Positions 23,063-36,200 of a DNA stretch of 64,000 bases are shown here, in pieces. Origin of the DNA: Anisus vortex (Eukaryota; Mollusca; Gastropoda; Planorbidae). Numbering within the stretch: the stretch's first letter is position 1; every line of letters begins with the position of its first letter. The stretch is taken from assembly GCA_949126835.1 (NCBI GenBank), contig OX421506.1, positions 29,370,441 to 29,434,440 on the forward strand, in the 5' to 3' direction. A program made the position numbers and the translations under genes. The notes under the pieces were generated by a model, which saw only the letters and a list, made by a program, of their open reading frames with translations, did no database searches and was not told where the DNA came from.

Positions 23063-26050
23063 GCTTTAGTTGACATATGGAAACAGTGATTTATAGTACT
23101 TAAAGAGGGATATACAGTATAGGCCATAGGCCTACCCTCACATATTCCCGGTTCTCCATTCGTCGCCCCCCATATTCGCGGGTTTGGCTCTTAACCATCT
23201 TTTAACCATCGTATGCCTGGTGTACCGGGCTAGCGTCATAACGTGATAAAAACGAATGCCCGGGCCCGGTAAACCGGGTTTTTGTAGATCATAGAGACTA
23301 AAAGCGCATTTCGAGTTACTACATTAGTGAAATACATTATAACAGCATGCAATATTACTACATTATTACTGTATTAATGAGTAAGAGTGTTTAGAAAGTG
23401 TTTGGGGAGCTCTAACATCTATCAGGATTGTTTTCTTTTTTTTTTGTTGAAAGTATTCAAGAACTGTTTCTATAAAAATAAACTCCTCTGTTTGATCCAA
23501 TAGGGATAGAGCGTGCCAACAAATAATACACTCAAGCTATTCGGTGAAATTTAATATAGTTTAATAACTGAACTTTAATGTACAAGTTTGTTTTTTTTTT
23601 AAATTTCAATCCGGCTTTATATGCAGTGGAACTAAAAATATAGCACAAATCAAATAATAAAAATAGGCACAAAGGGAGTTAGCCAGTCTGCTATTGTAAA
23701 TTTTAATAAATTCATATTTATGTCCCTTAGACTACAAAGTTCATGTTTTACCATAGAGTGCTCCTTTCTAAGTATTAGTATTAGTGTTTGCGATGTTTTT
23801 TTATTTTATGTGTAGTTAGATTGTGGAATCTTTTTTCGGCCCTAACGGGGTCTCCACACTAATATGAAGAAGAAGTTGTGTTTCAAATGTCTAATACTGA
23901 ACTAAAATGTGTACCGGTAGTTGATAAACACGTAATGCTAAAAATATTGTTGCAAATTTGTCGAGTTTATGAAAGAGTTTTGTCCTATAAGAGTAGAATG
24001 TAACGTCAAAATATTGCAAAGAGAAGAGTCTGTCTCATGATTGTGAAAATGACTTTCACATTTACAAAAGTTACTGTTGTCAAATCCTATTTATTTAAAA
24101 AAAAATATATATATATAGGCCTACAATCAAAAGAAAATTCGGTTTCTCGTTATACAAATAAAAACAATTCCAAATTAGTTCAAGGGAAAAAAACTCAGAT
24201 GTCTTAATTTGTGAAATGTTTTACTTGTTATCTCCATAAAGCTACAAAAAAAAGAAAAAAAAAGAAAAAAAAAAGAATCCGTACAGTTTTACAACATAAC
24301 TCTGCTTTTTTCTGATATTTATATTGTGATCTTGTGTCTGTGTAATCACAAAAATATAATATCTAGGATTGATCTAGATTTCCTGCTTAGCAATGTTATC
24401 AAATACTTGGTCGTGAGAGCTACTGAGGTCAACACAGATAACATTTTACCAAAAGGTCAACACCTGGCGAACTGGGATGATACGACAGTGCTCTAATCGT
24501 AGGACTGATTACTTTTGCATAAGACCTTGTGAAACATAAGAATGACGAACCTTATTTGTTGGGCTGAACAACTATAAACATAAATAACTCACACAAAATA
24601 AATTGTAATTAAAAAGCTGCACACCAAATGGCAGTACAGAGTAACAAACGTACACTGAGCATAAACTGAATGGGCCTACTGAGTTAGAAGCGCCTGGGGT
24701 GATATACGTCAAAACAGCAGAATGGGCTCTGAACGTATCCCAAGACTCTTGCTGGGCTGGCACTTCACTTTTCCCAACCTGCGGAATTCCCCTTGGATTA
24801 TCGGTGGCATTACTCGTATACTTGCAATGTCGGCAGACGGCACACAGACCTGGTTATCCATGCACCAGGCTTGGCGAGACAGGCTTTTGCGCAGATTCTT
24901 TCCTCCCCATCGATTCTTCACTCAGACGGTTTCTGCAAGTTGCCTATTACAAATCACTTATTTGCAATGGTTATTAAAAAAAAACAACATGTTTACCGTG
25001 TTGAGAGTTTTGCTATTTTTACCGTTGCTATATTTACCGAGTCCTGACCCTTCGCTGACCCTTTCCACGTTGACTTAACTCAAAGCACTCGAACAATTAA
25101 CACACTACTGTCACATATTGGTAGTTCCCAATACTGGAACACATAAGCTTATTAGGCTACTTATTAATGTACACTCTCTTCAACGCAAGTTTTGTAGGCG
25201 GGTCTAAGTTTTCAATTTCCTTTTACGGCTGTCATTTTGACTTTTTAGTAACGTGTGTAAAAGATTCATGATGTAGAAATCCATTTTTTTTTAACGTCTG
25301 CAAATTCTGGAATGATTTATTATTACGTACATGGGAGATCATGTTAAAACTACCGTTTTTATTATGGGCTAAAGTAAATGGTACCAATATTTTCTACCTC
25401 TCTATTATAGGTCTCTCCCAAGGGTATTTAAGAGAAGTAGTTTCCCGCACAGTTTGCGACAGAGCGTAGAACTAATTTCATTTGAGCCTGTGATGACGCT
25501 TCTGTTGGCACTATTTTATTATTACTGTATATTATAATCTTCATATTGTAAATACATGTACTTGCACATATCGGAGTTATCACCTGAAATAAAATATTTT
25601 CTTGATTGAAGCATTTACAATGAAGCTTCTTTGTCAAGTTATTATTCTACTTTATTGTTTACAATACCATAATATATATTTATTTACAACTAACACGTCA
25701 AGGAAAGGAACTGTTAGAACGCAAATCCTGAGTTTGTTCCCAGGACGATAAAGAGTTCGTGTAATACTGAAATATAAATAATATTAACCAAAGTCTACCC
25801 TAGGACGAACGAGAATTATCAACAGCATCTAGACGGCTCTGACCACAAGGGGATTGAGGTCGTAACACTACACACACTTTGAAAAAAAACCACCCCATTA
25901 CAGTGTGTAGTGACGTGTTGAGTCGCACATGGAATTAACAAAAAGCGCCTGTGTAGATATTGTTATAGATAGATAGGTAAACAGATAGACAGGTAGATTG
26001 ACAAACACACACAAAGACGGAGCGATACCAGGTAAGTAAGTAAATATATA
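23063..26050. other. AT-rich intergenic DNA without a recognised gene
   Basis: Open frames around 24699-25078 overlap on both strands and show no domain. An A-rich stretch lies at 24246-24278. Nothing else was recognised. Confidence 0.35.
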
Positions 26051-26114
26051 GGATCGTGTCTCACTTTATGCATACATTTATAACGTACACGTTTGCACAA
26101 TCATATAATCTAAC

Positions 26115-26325
26115 CCAGGGTTGGCAACCTATGGCACGCGTGCCAAACTCGGCACGCGGAGCAATTTTGAATGGCACGCGGAGGACCCACAAAAAGACAC
26201 TATACGTCTTTTTACAAGAAATTGTGTGCCAAAACAGGATAACCTTTATTCTGTTGGCCTACTGAATGAATTAGAAGTTCTACTTTGGCACACTTATTAA
26301 TTAAAGGTTTCCGACCCATGGTCTA
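26115..26325. mobile_element. hAT-type MITE (GGCAACCTATGGCACG family)
   Basis: It starts CAGGGTTGGCAACCTATGGC and ends near GGTTTCCGACCCATGG. Inside, TGGCACGCG repeats and the ending AATGAATTAGAAGTTCTACT match the copy at 44305-44520. Confidence 0.6.
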
Positions 26326-26437
26326 GAGTAGTCTAGACTAAACAATAAACACAAAAATGATGTAATTTCGCTATTGTATGTATTTCTTTGACAAAGTCAG
26401 ATATACCGATAAGTTAGATGCAACCAGTTACATTTTA

Positions 26438-29400
26438 TCTTATCTTATAGGCTACATTACAGACGCTCCTTCTATAAAGAAGATTTTTGCGTCCTACGCT
26501 CATCCGTGGTCCGAGTCTAGTCTTGCATTTTTATTAATGTTTTAAATGATGTTAGGTTATTGGTTTTCCTGGTTTGTTCAGGCAGCCCATTCCATGCCCG
26601 AATGCCACTCGGGAAGAAAGAGTACTTATATGCATTTGTTCTCGCATAAGGGACAAGGAAGGTGTTTTTGTCTTTATGTTTATCTGAGCTTTGCAACAGA
26701 TTGTTATTGTGTTGTATTTCTAAATTAGAGTTTAATGCCTTATGTATTTTTACTACTTTAATCTTTGCCCTTCTGTCCTCTAGTGTTTCTAGGTTTAGTG
26801 ATTTTACTAATGGTGTTACTCTTGTTAATTGGGAATATTCACTAGTTATGAACCTTGCAGCTCTTTTTTGAATTTGTTCTAATTTTTTAATGTTTTCCTT
26901 AGTTGATGGGTCCCATAAAGATGCTGCATATTCTAGTATAGGTCTAACAAATGTGAGATAGCATTTTAGTGTTATATTCTTATTACATTTGTAAAAGTTC
27001 CTTTTTATGAATCCTAATGTTTTGTTTGATTTTTTAATTACTTCATCAATATGAGAGTTCCAAGATAACTTATCATTTATTATTACTCCCAGATACTTAG
27101 CATTGTTAGTTTGAGTTAGTTCTTTACCATGAATGAAGTATTTTGCTATTACTTATTTCTTTTTCTTGGATACCCTTATTAGTTACCATTTTTCTGGGTG
27201 AAAAGACATACTCCAGTTTGATTCCCATTTTTGTAGTTCATCTAGGTATTTTTGTAAAAGTTCACTATCTTTTCCTGTCTTTATTATTCTATAAATTTTG
27301 CAATCATCGGCAAATAATCTTACTTTTGTTCCTGTTTTGATGCAATTTGGCAGATCATTAATGTAAATTAGAAATAGTAGGAGACCTAGAACAGTTCCTT
27401 GTGGAACTCCTGAGCTTACTGTTATTGGTGATGACTTAGAGCCATTTATTATCACTGTTTGTTCTCTGCCTATAAGAAAACTTCTGAATCCACTGATGTA
27501 AGGGACAAGAGATGCCAAAGTATTTAAGTTTTTTAAGAAGACTAGAATGATGAACTTTATCAAATGCTTTTGAAAAGTCTAGTAATATAGCATCAATTTG
27601 GTTGTTATTATCTAAACCCTTAGACAACTCATCTATTAAGCCTATCAATTGAGTCTCACATGATCTACTTTTCGTGAAGCCATGTTGTTGTGGGCACAGT
27701 GCATTAAGTTTGTCTAGATGATTTACTATACTACTATACTATTATATGTTCAAGTAATTTACATGTTATGCTTGTTAGGGAAACAGGTCTATAATTTCCG
27801 GGGTCAGATTTATCTCCTTTTTGAAAAGGGGGGTTACATTGGCTAATTTCCAATCTTTGGGCACTTTGCCCTGGTTGCCTAAAAAAGTATTTTAAAAATT
27901 GGAGATATTTCATTAGTTTGTTCTTTAAGCAGTCTTGCTGGTATTTCATCTGGACCACAAGCTTTGTTTACTTTTAAGTTGGTTAGGAGTTGTTTAATGC
28001 CTTTTTCATCTACATTTATATTTCCTATCTCTTCTAGTTTGTTTAAATAATTTATGAATATTTCTTTGTCACCTGGATTTGAAAAAGATGTTGCAAAGTG
28101 TGTGTTTAGGATATTAGCTTTAGTTTCATTATCATTATAAGTTTCATTGTTTTGGCCTTTTAATGGACCTATGCCTGTAGTGTCCATTTTTCTTGATTTA
28201 ATATAGGACCATACGTTTTTATTATTATCTTTAGAAATTACATTGTTTACATATTCATTCTGCAGCTGTCTGCTTAGTTTCTGAGTTAAATGTTTTATTT
28301 TTAGGGTTCACAGTCATTTCATCCTCAGTCAATTCATCCCAGTCACCTCATCCCGGTCACTTCATCCTCGAGTCACTTCATCCCCAGACAATTAATCCTA
28401 AATCACTTTATATAAAAATAATGTCCAATAAATTAGTCCACATAACGCGAAAATGGAAAATCCAAAAGTGTATACATGCAGAGGTAAAAAGTCCCGTGTA
28501 TAGGCCTATATTCAGCGGGTAAAACCTGGACTTGTCTGTCTGTCTGCCGTCCGAACCAATCACATAATTTAGGAGGGATTTAATCGTTAGTCACAAATTG
28601 TCAATCCATATTGTCTGTCTAATTTAATCGACAACATGGCCGCTTCAAAGACATAGATCCATTGGACATCTTGAATCTGAGTAAGAGTGGTGTCCTATTT
28701 CTATCCACCGTCCTATTTATCCGTCGTGCTTTTTATCATCAAAGTGAACCCGGCGCACGGCTGTATCAAACAAAGGTAGAGACGACCGCGAGTTACCGGT
28801 AGCACCGGTGGCCAAGTTAAATTAACATTATTGTCGAGCAATCAAGCCAGGGGCAATACTGAGATAAACGACGACGAAACTTTATCCCCTTGACCTCTTA
28901 AAAACAAAATAAAAAAATTGAATGTCGAACTATTAGCTTTTTTTGTGTTTGTTATGATTTATATTTCGATCTGATTTAATAATTCTATACCTAAAATTGC
29001 ATTTTTAGGATTAATGGTCTGGGGATGAAGTGACTGAGGATGAGGTGACTGGGATGAGGTGACTGGGATGAGGTGACTGGGATGAATTGACTGAGGATGA
29101 AATGACCTGTCATCAATTTTTATGTATTTTTTAATGTAGTCTGATTGAATTAGTTGCCTTAAACTTTTTGAATAGATTTTCTTTTTGTTTACACAGTTTC
29201 TTTAGTTTAGTGTTAAACCAACATTTGTTAATTTTATTTGATGTTTGTTTTGTTGGCACAGAATCAGCCATTAAGCTTATTGCTTTTAAGTTGGTTTTTA
29301 TGAATTGCCAAATATCTTCAACTGGACTATTTATATTGTATTTAGTAAGAAAATCGGTTTGGAATTTTATTGCTGCTTGATGTAGTTCTGTTGTGTTACA

Positions 29401-29520
29401 TTTATTCCAGAGATAAATTATTCTTTTAGGTTTCTTGCTTATTTGGGTTTTTATTTTGTTATTAACTGTGACAATATCATGATCTTAAAGTCCAGGGAGT
29501 ATTTCATATTCTATTACTTT
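26438..29520 (-). mobile_element. LINE with endonuclease end, RT and 3' tail, split by a later insertion
   Basis: On the minus strand, from 29520 downward, come an endonuclease C-terminal block (PGL then DHDIV, about 29490) and RT segments. The RT segments are NKACGPDEIPARLL (about 27960), KGDKSDPGNYRPVSLTS (about 27800), DFSKAFDKVHH (about 27580), GVPQGTVLGLLLFLIYIND (about 27380) and FADDCKIY (the catalytic xADD box, about 27300). The 3' tail ends in (TCTTA)n-type repeats on the plus strand. Frameshifts and stops show it is dead. An 0.8-kb element at 28312-29107 interrupts it. It sits just downstream of the CARD-AIG1 gene in the same orientation. Confidence 0.85.
28312..29107. mobile_element. 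DNA element with terminal inverted repeats made of 14-bp sub-repeats
   Basis: The left end has five to six units of the type GTCA(C/A)(T/C)TCATCC(C/T)CA. The right end carries the inverted array of six to seven units. Both then reach GACAATTAATCCTAAA or its inverse, so each arm is about 85-100 bp. The 600-bp core has no ORF. It interrupts the LINE at 26438-29520. I could not define a target duplication. Confidence 0.65.
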
Positions 29521-29832
29521 TATTTGACTATTGTAAAAAAAAATCTTTGTTATGATTTATCGATCACATTTATTTTATAACATTTAAAAACATACATACT
29601 GTTACAAATTACAAGTAGTAACGCGATACTGAAATACAATAATTTCACCTTCCGATGTAACGAAACCTTTTTTTTAAAATACATAGTAAAATATAGAATT
29701 TTTGTTATTAAAGTTAATAACATTTTATATTTGAAGTAACAGGCAATATGCGTAAAAAAAACGTGCATATAATATAAATATATATTATTCAAAAACTGAC
29801 CCAAAAACAATGGAAAGAAACTATTACATCAT
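29521..29832 (-). other. Probable 3' untranslated region of the CARD-AIG1 gene
   Basis: It lies between the stop codon at 29833 and the LINE. It is AT-rich with no open frame. A minus-strand AATAAA (TTTATT near 29570) is a candidate polyadenylation signal. Confidence 0.4.
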
Positions 29833-30297
29833 TTACTGTTGCTTGCAGAGATTTTTCCGCTTTTTATCTTTCAAAGTATCATATTTCACTTGGAGTTCTT
29901 CATACTTTGTATTCATTTCTTTAATCATTTCCTCATATTTCTGCTGCGATTCACCAAGATTACTTTTGTGTGTTTCTATCTGCTCATTTAGTTTGTCTTC
30001 TAATTCCTGAATTTTTGTTTCAAGTATCTTAATTTGTTCTTTGTCTTGATTCAATTCTGCTGCCATTTGCCCATTTTCTAGTGAGTGTCTCACGGTAGAT
30101 TCTTCTAACGTCCTTCGCCTTGAAATATCTTCCTCAAACCGTTTTAGCCTCTCTTCGTAGGTTTTGGTAATTATTTCCTTATCGTTCTCAAATTTGTTCT
30201 TCTCTCTCTTAATATTTAGAATATTCTGCTGTGAATCAATTGTAGTATACAAATGAGAAGTCAGATCAATAGCTGTGGTCAATACGCCAGTTGCTTG
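29833..30297 (-). CDS. CARD-AIG1 gene exon 15, 3' part: coiled-coil C-terminus
   Basis: The frame continues exactly after one copy of the CTTG duplication (30294-30297) and runs to a stop at 29833. The 153 residues are almost wholly coiled coil (for example [20 protein letters not shown] and [17 protein letters not shown]). AIG1 proteins often carry such tails. In the present arrangement this part is separated from its gene by 7.3 kb. Confidence 0.85.
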   Translation of the reverse strand, partial: QATGVLTTAIDLTSHLYTTIDSQQNILNIKREKNKFENDKEIITKTYEERLKRFEEDISRRRTLEESTVRHSLENGQMAAELNQDKEQIKILETKIQELEDKLNEQIETHKSNLGESQQKYEEMIKEMNTKYEELQVKYDTLKDKKRKNLCKQQ

Positions 30298-33200
30298 TGT
30301 CACGTGCGAAATCAGCTACTGACGTTAGATGATATTTTTAGTAATGTATTATTATATATTATTTTGATTCATATCCATCTTGGATCTCACAAGGTTGTAT
30401 AAGAATTTATATTGATGTTATTCAATTAGATCTGATGTTTATTTGACTCGTCACGATATGAATCTTTTGTGTAAAAAGTGATTTAGATAAACTGTACCTT
30501 AATATATAGGAAATCCACAATCCTGTTTGAAATTGAACACAAATTTATTCCAACAAGTTGAGATGATAAAATATAACAATACCACAGAATACATGTACCA
30601 GTATTATAATGAAACTTAATCAGTTGAGATTCTTCTATAATGAGTAAAGCCGTAATCCTATCTTTAAGAAAGTGGTCAAAAACAGTCCTTCCACATTAGC
30701 GCCCAAACTAGAACTAAACTAAACGGTATTCCACCCTCGTGCATATGACGTATTTTATAGCTATGACGTAGTGTCTAGACATATGCATGTTTTATTCCTA
30801 ACACGGAAACATTTCGGGTTTAAGATTATTTCATTTTAACTTTAGTTAATAATAACAGAACCAATATAATATGGAAATAAATCTACTCGTAACAATCGCC
30901 CCCCCTTAAGACACAAAGGAATTACAGACAGCGTTAAGTATGGAATTCTTTGTAGAGTACCCATAAAATGAACCGAATTCCCAAACTTTTCGTAAGATTT
31001 AATTGACTATTGGACAATCTTTTAAAGATTAAAATGAACCATATATTACATATCCCTTAATAACAAAGTCGCTATTATGGAATCCCTTATCACATTATTC
31101 TATCAATGATTATTAATTAAACATTTATTTATCAATTAATATTTACAATTATGATTATTGTGTGTACAACGTTGACCATAAAACTATTACCACCAATAAC
31201 CAATTCCCACAGAATTGATATGAATTACCCAAATAAGTGGAACCGATTAATAATTGATAGATAATTCTTTAGAAAATTTAATTTATTTATAACCGATCAC
31301 TGTATCATTAACTAATGATTTTCAGTTATTATATGATTATTATGATGTCTCAATTATGACATCAAGAATATTAAAAAAAAATGTTATAATCTCAGCTGAT
31401 TTAGCTTTTACATAGCATAAAATAAGACATCCAAATTATAACATGACGACATAGAAACAAACAATTTTCAAAACACATCAATAATCAATTGAACAAACAC
31501 AAGTGTGAATGTATTCAAGTTAAATACCGGTGTGTGTGCAATTGCTGTATGCAATAGTTACCTTTTACCTTACAACGTATGATTGTTTCTAGTAGAATTT
31601 GAAGTTTTGTTCTGTAATGTCTCATATTGCAATATTTCAAAACATAGTTTATTTATTGTCATATTTACAATAATATAAATGTTAATCAATACAATGAATG
31701 ACATAAAAGAAAACATTTAATGAGAAACTGACTTTCATCTTCTGGTTTACCAGTTACATGCGCGACAACGTGTCAGCGACCACATTTTGTTTACCTGGTA
31801 AATATAACACATTTAAATTATATGCTTGGAGGAATAAGCTCCAGCGAATAATTCTTTGCTTCTGTTTAACCCTGGAAAGGAAAACTAAAGGGTTATGATC
31901 AGTTAAAATATCAATTGGATATGGAGAACCATTGACATAAAAATCAAAATGTTTCAATGCCAGGATTAATCCTAAAAGTTCCTTTTCTATCACACTATAG
32001 TTTCTTTGATGCTTATCAAATTTTTGAGAGTAAAAACTAATCGGGTGTTCCAGTGAATCATCACCCTTTTGGGAAATGACCGCTCCCATCCCTGTATCAC
32101 ACGCGTCAACGGTAATTTTAAAGGGTTTACTGTAATTGGGTGTTACTAATACAGGTGCCTCAGAAAGAACATCTTTTAATTTCTCAAAGGCCTGGTGGCA
32201 TTCATTAGACCATTTGAAAGTGCAATTCTTCTTTAATAGATTTGTTAATGGACATGCAATGGTTGAGAAATTTTGACAGAACCGACGGTAGTACCCCGCC
32301 ATCCCGAGAAAACTACGGAGTTGTTTACAGGTTTCAGGAACAGGGAACTCACGAATAGCCTTAACCTTTGCATTTAATGGTTTTACCAAACCATTTCCCA
32401 CTATGTGACCTAGATACTCGATGGTTGCATGGCAGAACTGACTCTTAGTCAAGTTTATGGTGAGATTAGCATGAGTCAATTTCGTAAATAACAAATGTAG
32501 TTGATCCAAATGAGATTTAAAATCGTCACTAAAAACAACAATATCATCGAGGTATGCGTGACATTTAGGAATGTCCTGAGTAATGGTATTTATTAACCGT
32601 TGAAAAGTAGAGGGTGCATTAACCATACCAAAGGGCATGACCTTAAATTTGTACAGTCCGTCAGGGGTTACAAACGATGATATCTCCTGAGCCCTCTCCG
32701 TCAGGGGAATCTGAAAATACGCCGTCAATAGGTCAATTTTCGTCACAAACTTAGCATTACTCACTTGATCTATTAGATCGTCGATTCTTGGTATTGGATA
32801 GGAATCAGTTTTTGTCACTTTGTTTACCTTACGGTAGTCCACACAAAACCTCATGGATCCATCGGCTTTAGGTACCAATACACAAGGGGAAGACCAGTCA
32901 CTACTACTAGGTGTAATAATGTCATTGTCAAGCATGTAGTGAACCTCTTTACGGATGCATTCTAACTGGATAGGATTTGACCTGTATGGATGTTGTTTAA
33001 TAGCTTTAGTATTTTCATTTAAAATAACATCATGCTTAACTACACCAGTTCTACTAGGTACATCTCCAAATAAATGGATATTTTCATTAATTAGACCTTT
33101 GATATCGGATTGTTCGCAATCAGGTAAATGTGCCAATTTTTCATTTAGGTTTTTCAGAGCCTTTGTATTTTGCAGTTTGCTTTCTGCCACTTCACGCTCA

Positions 33201-36200
33201 ATTTCGGGTGAATTATTCCCGACTTTAATAACAGTGTTTACCGAGGCAACAACTTTTTGTTCTTCTCTGGTAATGTATGGTTTCAACATATTGATATGGC
33301 ACACTCGTTGCGATTTCCGTCTATCAGGGGTCTTTACAAGATAGTTAACCTCACTAAGCTTAGCCATAACCTCGTAGGGTCCTGTAAACTTGGCACTCAG
33401 GGGTTGACCAGACAGTGGCGTCAGCATGAGAACTTTATCACCAGGTTGGAAGATACGGGTTCTTGCGTTGACGTCATAATAGACCTTCATCTTGTCTTGT
33501 GCCTGCAAAAGATTAGATCTGACAACTTTTAATGCATTATACAGTCTATTTTTAAAATTTTCCACGTATGTCAGTAGACCAGTGTCTTCAGTGGATGACA
33601 ACCATGTCTCTTGTAACAGCTTTAGTGGTCCACGAACTGTGTGTCCGAAAACCAGTTCAAAGGGACTGAAACCAAGAGATTCTTGTACAGCCTCTCTGGT
33701 TGCGAAGAGTGCGAAGGGAATACCACGATCCCAGTCGTCGTTATGCTCGAAACAGAAAGTACGGAGCATATTCTTCAATGTTTGGTGGTATCGTTCCAGT
33801 GCGCCTTGACTCTGTGGATGATATGCACTCGATACTGCATGACGAATACCCAGCCGTTCTAAGACTTGGCGAAATAACTTCGATGTGAAATTTGAACCTT
33901 GATCTGACTGCACGGTTTTCGGAAGACCATATCGGGTGAAGAATCCGATAAGTGCATCAGATATTTTGTCGGCATTGATGCTACGTAGAGGAATAGCCTC
34001 TGGAAATCTCGTTGCCGAACACATTATAGTGAACAGATACTGGTGGCCAGCCTTAGTTTTAGGCAACGGACCGACGCAGTCTATAATGATGTGACTGAAG
34101 GGTTCTGAGAATGCTGGTATGGGTCGTAGAGGAGCTACCGGAATGGTCTGATTCGGTTTGCCGACCATCTGGCAGACATGACATGATCTGCAAAACGATG
34201 TGACGTCACGACGTAGGCCAGGCCAGAAGAAATATGGAAGAATCCTATCGAAGGTTTTCTGAATCCCTAGGTGACCAGCATACGGTGAATCATGGGCCAT
34301 ATGTAGTATGTCCTTGCGGTATACATTGGGTACCACGATTTGATGTACTTCGCTGCATGTTTCATCGTCGTTTTCTTTCCCTCTCCATTTCCTCATCAAC
34401 AACTCGTCCCTCAGGTAATAACCTGCGGCCATTGTTTCTAACTCTCCTTCATTCTTTGCTTCCTCTTTTAGCTTCCCAATCTCTGGATCTTTGCATTGAG
34501 CAAGAATGAGTAGTTGTCTAGGCGACAAATTATTTTGATCAGTATGACTTGAGTGACAACCTAGAACATCCGCCATGAAGGTTGCTTGCAAGTCAATCTC
34601 TGGTGTTGGTTCTGGTTTCTTTGACGATTCATCAGTCATCTGTTGTTTCTCCATAGCTCTGGTGATAACACATACTGAATTTTCAGTATTCTTACACTGA
34701 ACAGAGTCTCTGGTTTCTTTAAGTACAGGATGTACCTGATTCTTGGCAATGTCACTTCCTAAAAGTAATGAAATGCCTCTGTAGGGAAATTTCTTCACTA
34801 TCCCAACAATAACAGATCCAGTGAAGTAATTACTCTTCAACTGTATACGATGTAACGGTGCCGTAAGTGTTCCAGCCATAGTACTGATCAAGGCATACTG
34901 GCCTGTATGAGTCAATTTCGACGTTGGTACAGTATTCTTCAACAGTAGAGATATATCAGCACCGGAGTCACGTAGAATTTTAATCTTCCGTTCTCTAGCT
35001 TGATTATCTATAGGTGACACATAGCCCTCGCTAACATCCGATAGCATGCACTCGGGTAGTTCTCTGCCTACTGAGTTTCTTGCTACACTACTGCCTCCAT
35101 AAGTAAACGTTTTATTTACTGATTGCTCATCTGTCACACTCCCTTTTGAGTTGAAACTATAATGTTCAATAGCCTCGGTCTTCATTTCAAAGACTTTTTC
35201 CGACTTTGAGCAACTTGGACATGCGTGTTTCGCCATCTCCTCATGACTAACATCAGATGTCTTTCTTTCAGCTTTAATTCTTTTGTGGGCAGTTTTATTT
35301 ATGTGAGTTTCAGTTTGTACGGCGATGTGTGATAAAACCACGTTGTTCTTGTTTTTAATGGGTCTTTTCTCTTTATGTAGACTCCAACAATTCTCTTTTA
35401 TATGTCCATCTTTCTTACAGAATGTACAGGTAATTCTCTTTTGTACAAAACTTGAATTCTCTTGTTTATCGGCTTTTTGTTTACTTTTATCCTCTGTCGA
35501 TCTTAACTTTCTCTCTGTATTACTGTTTTGAGTCCTCAAACTTGTTCTGTCATTTTGAAAATAATGGCTATGCGGGTGAATAATGACGTATTCATCGGCT
35601 TTAACTGCTGCTTGTTCTGCTATTTCAATACCACGATCAGCCAAATGAACTTTTATATCAGTGCGAATCTTCTCAGTAAAATCCTCCATCAGTATGAGAT
35701 TATATAGTTTTTCATAATCTTTATTCACATTCTTAGAACGTAACCATCGATCAAGATACTTTTTCTCTAATCTCAGGAAATCAACATGTGAAACTTCTGG
35801 TTCCTTCTTGTACTCACGATATAACTTTCGATACTTTTCTGGAGTTAGAACATAACTCAATAGTACTCTGCTCTTTATTAGTTCATAATCATTGCATTCC
35901 TATACTTTTCTGGAGTTAGAACATAACTCAATAGTACTCTGCTCTTTATTAGTTCATAATCATTGCATTCCTCTGGAGTCAAATTCAATACAACATCTAG
36001 AGCCTTGCCTTTTGTTAGAGCTGAACGTAAAAGTACGGCTTTCTTATCTTCAGGAAATTTATAATCGATCGAGTTTCTTTCGAAGACCATAAAGAACTCA
36101 TCAATCTCTATGTTCTCCATGCTTGGGACATGCTTTTTAAAGTTATATAGTTCTACATTATTTGTTTCCTGAATCGTATGAGTTGACGAACGAGACTTTG

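Noticed and set aside
24699..25078. 118-codon plus-strand frame
   Set aside because: Competing frames exist on both strands, and no motif or splice context was seen.
32955..34509. Several plus-strand open frames opposite pol
   Set aside because: They are shadows of the long retrotransposon frame and have no domain content of their own.
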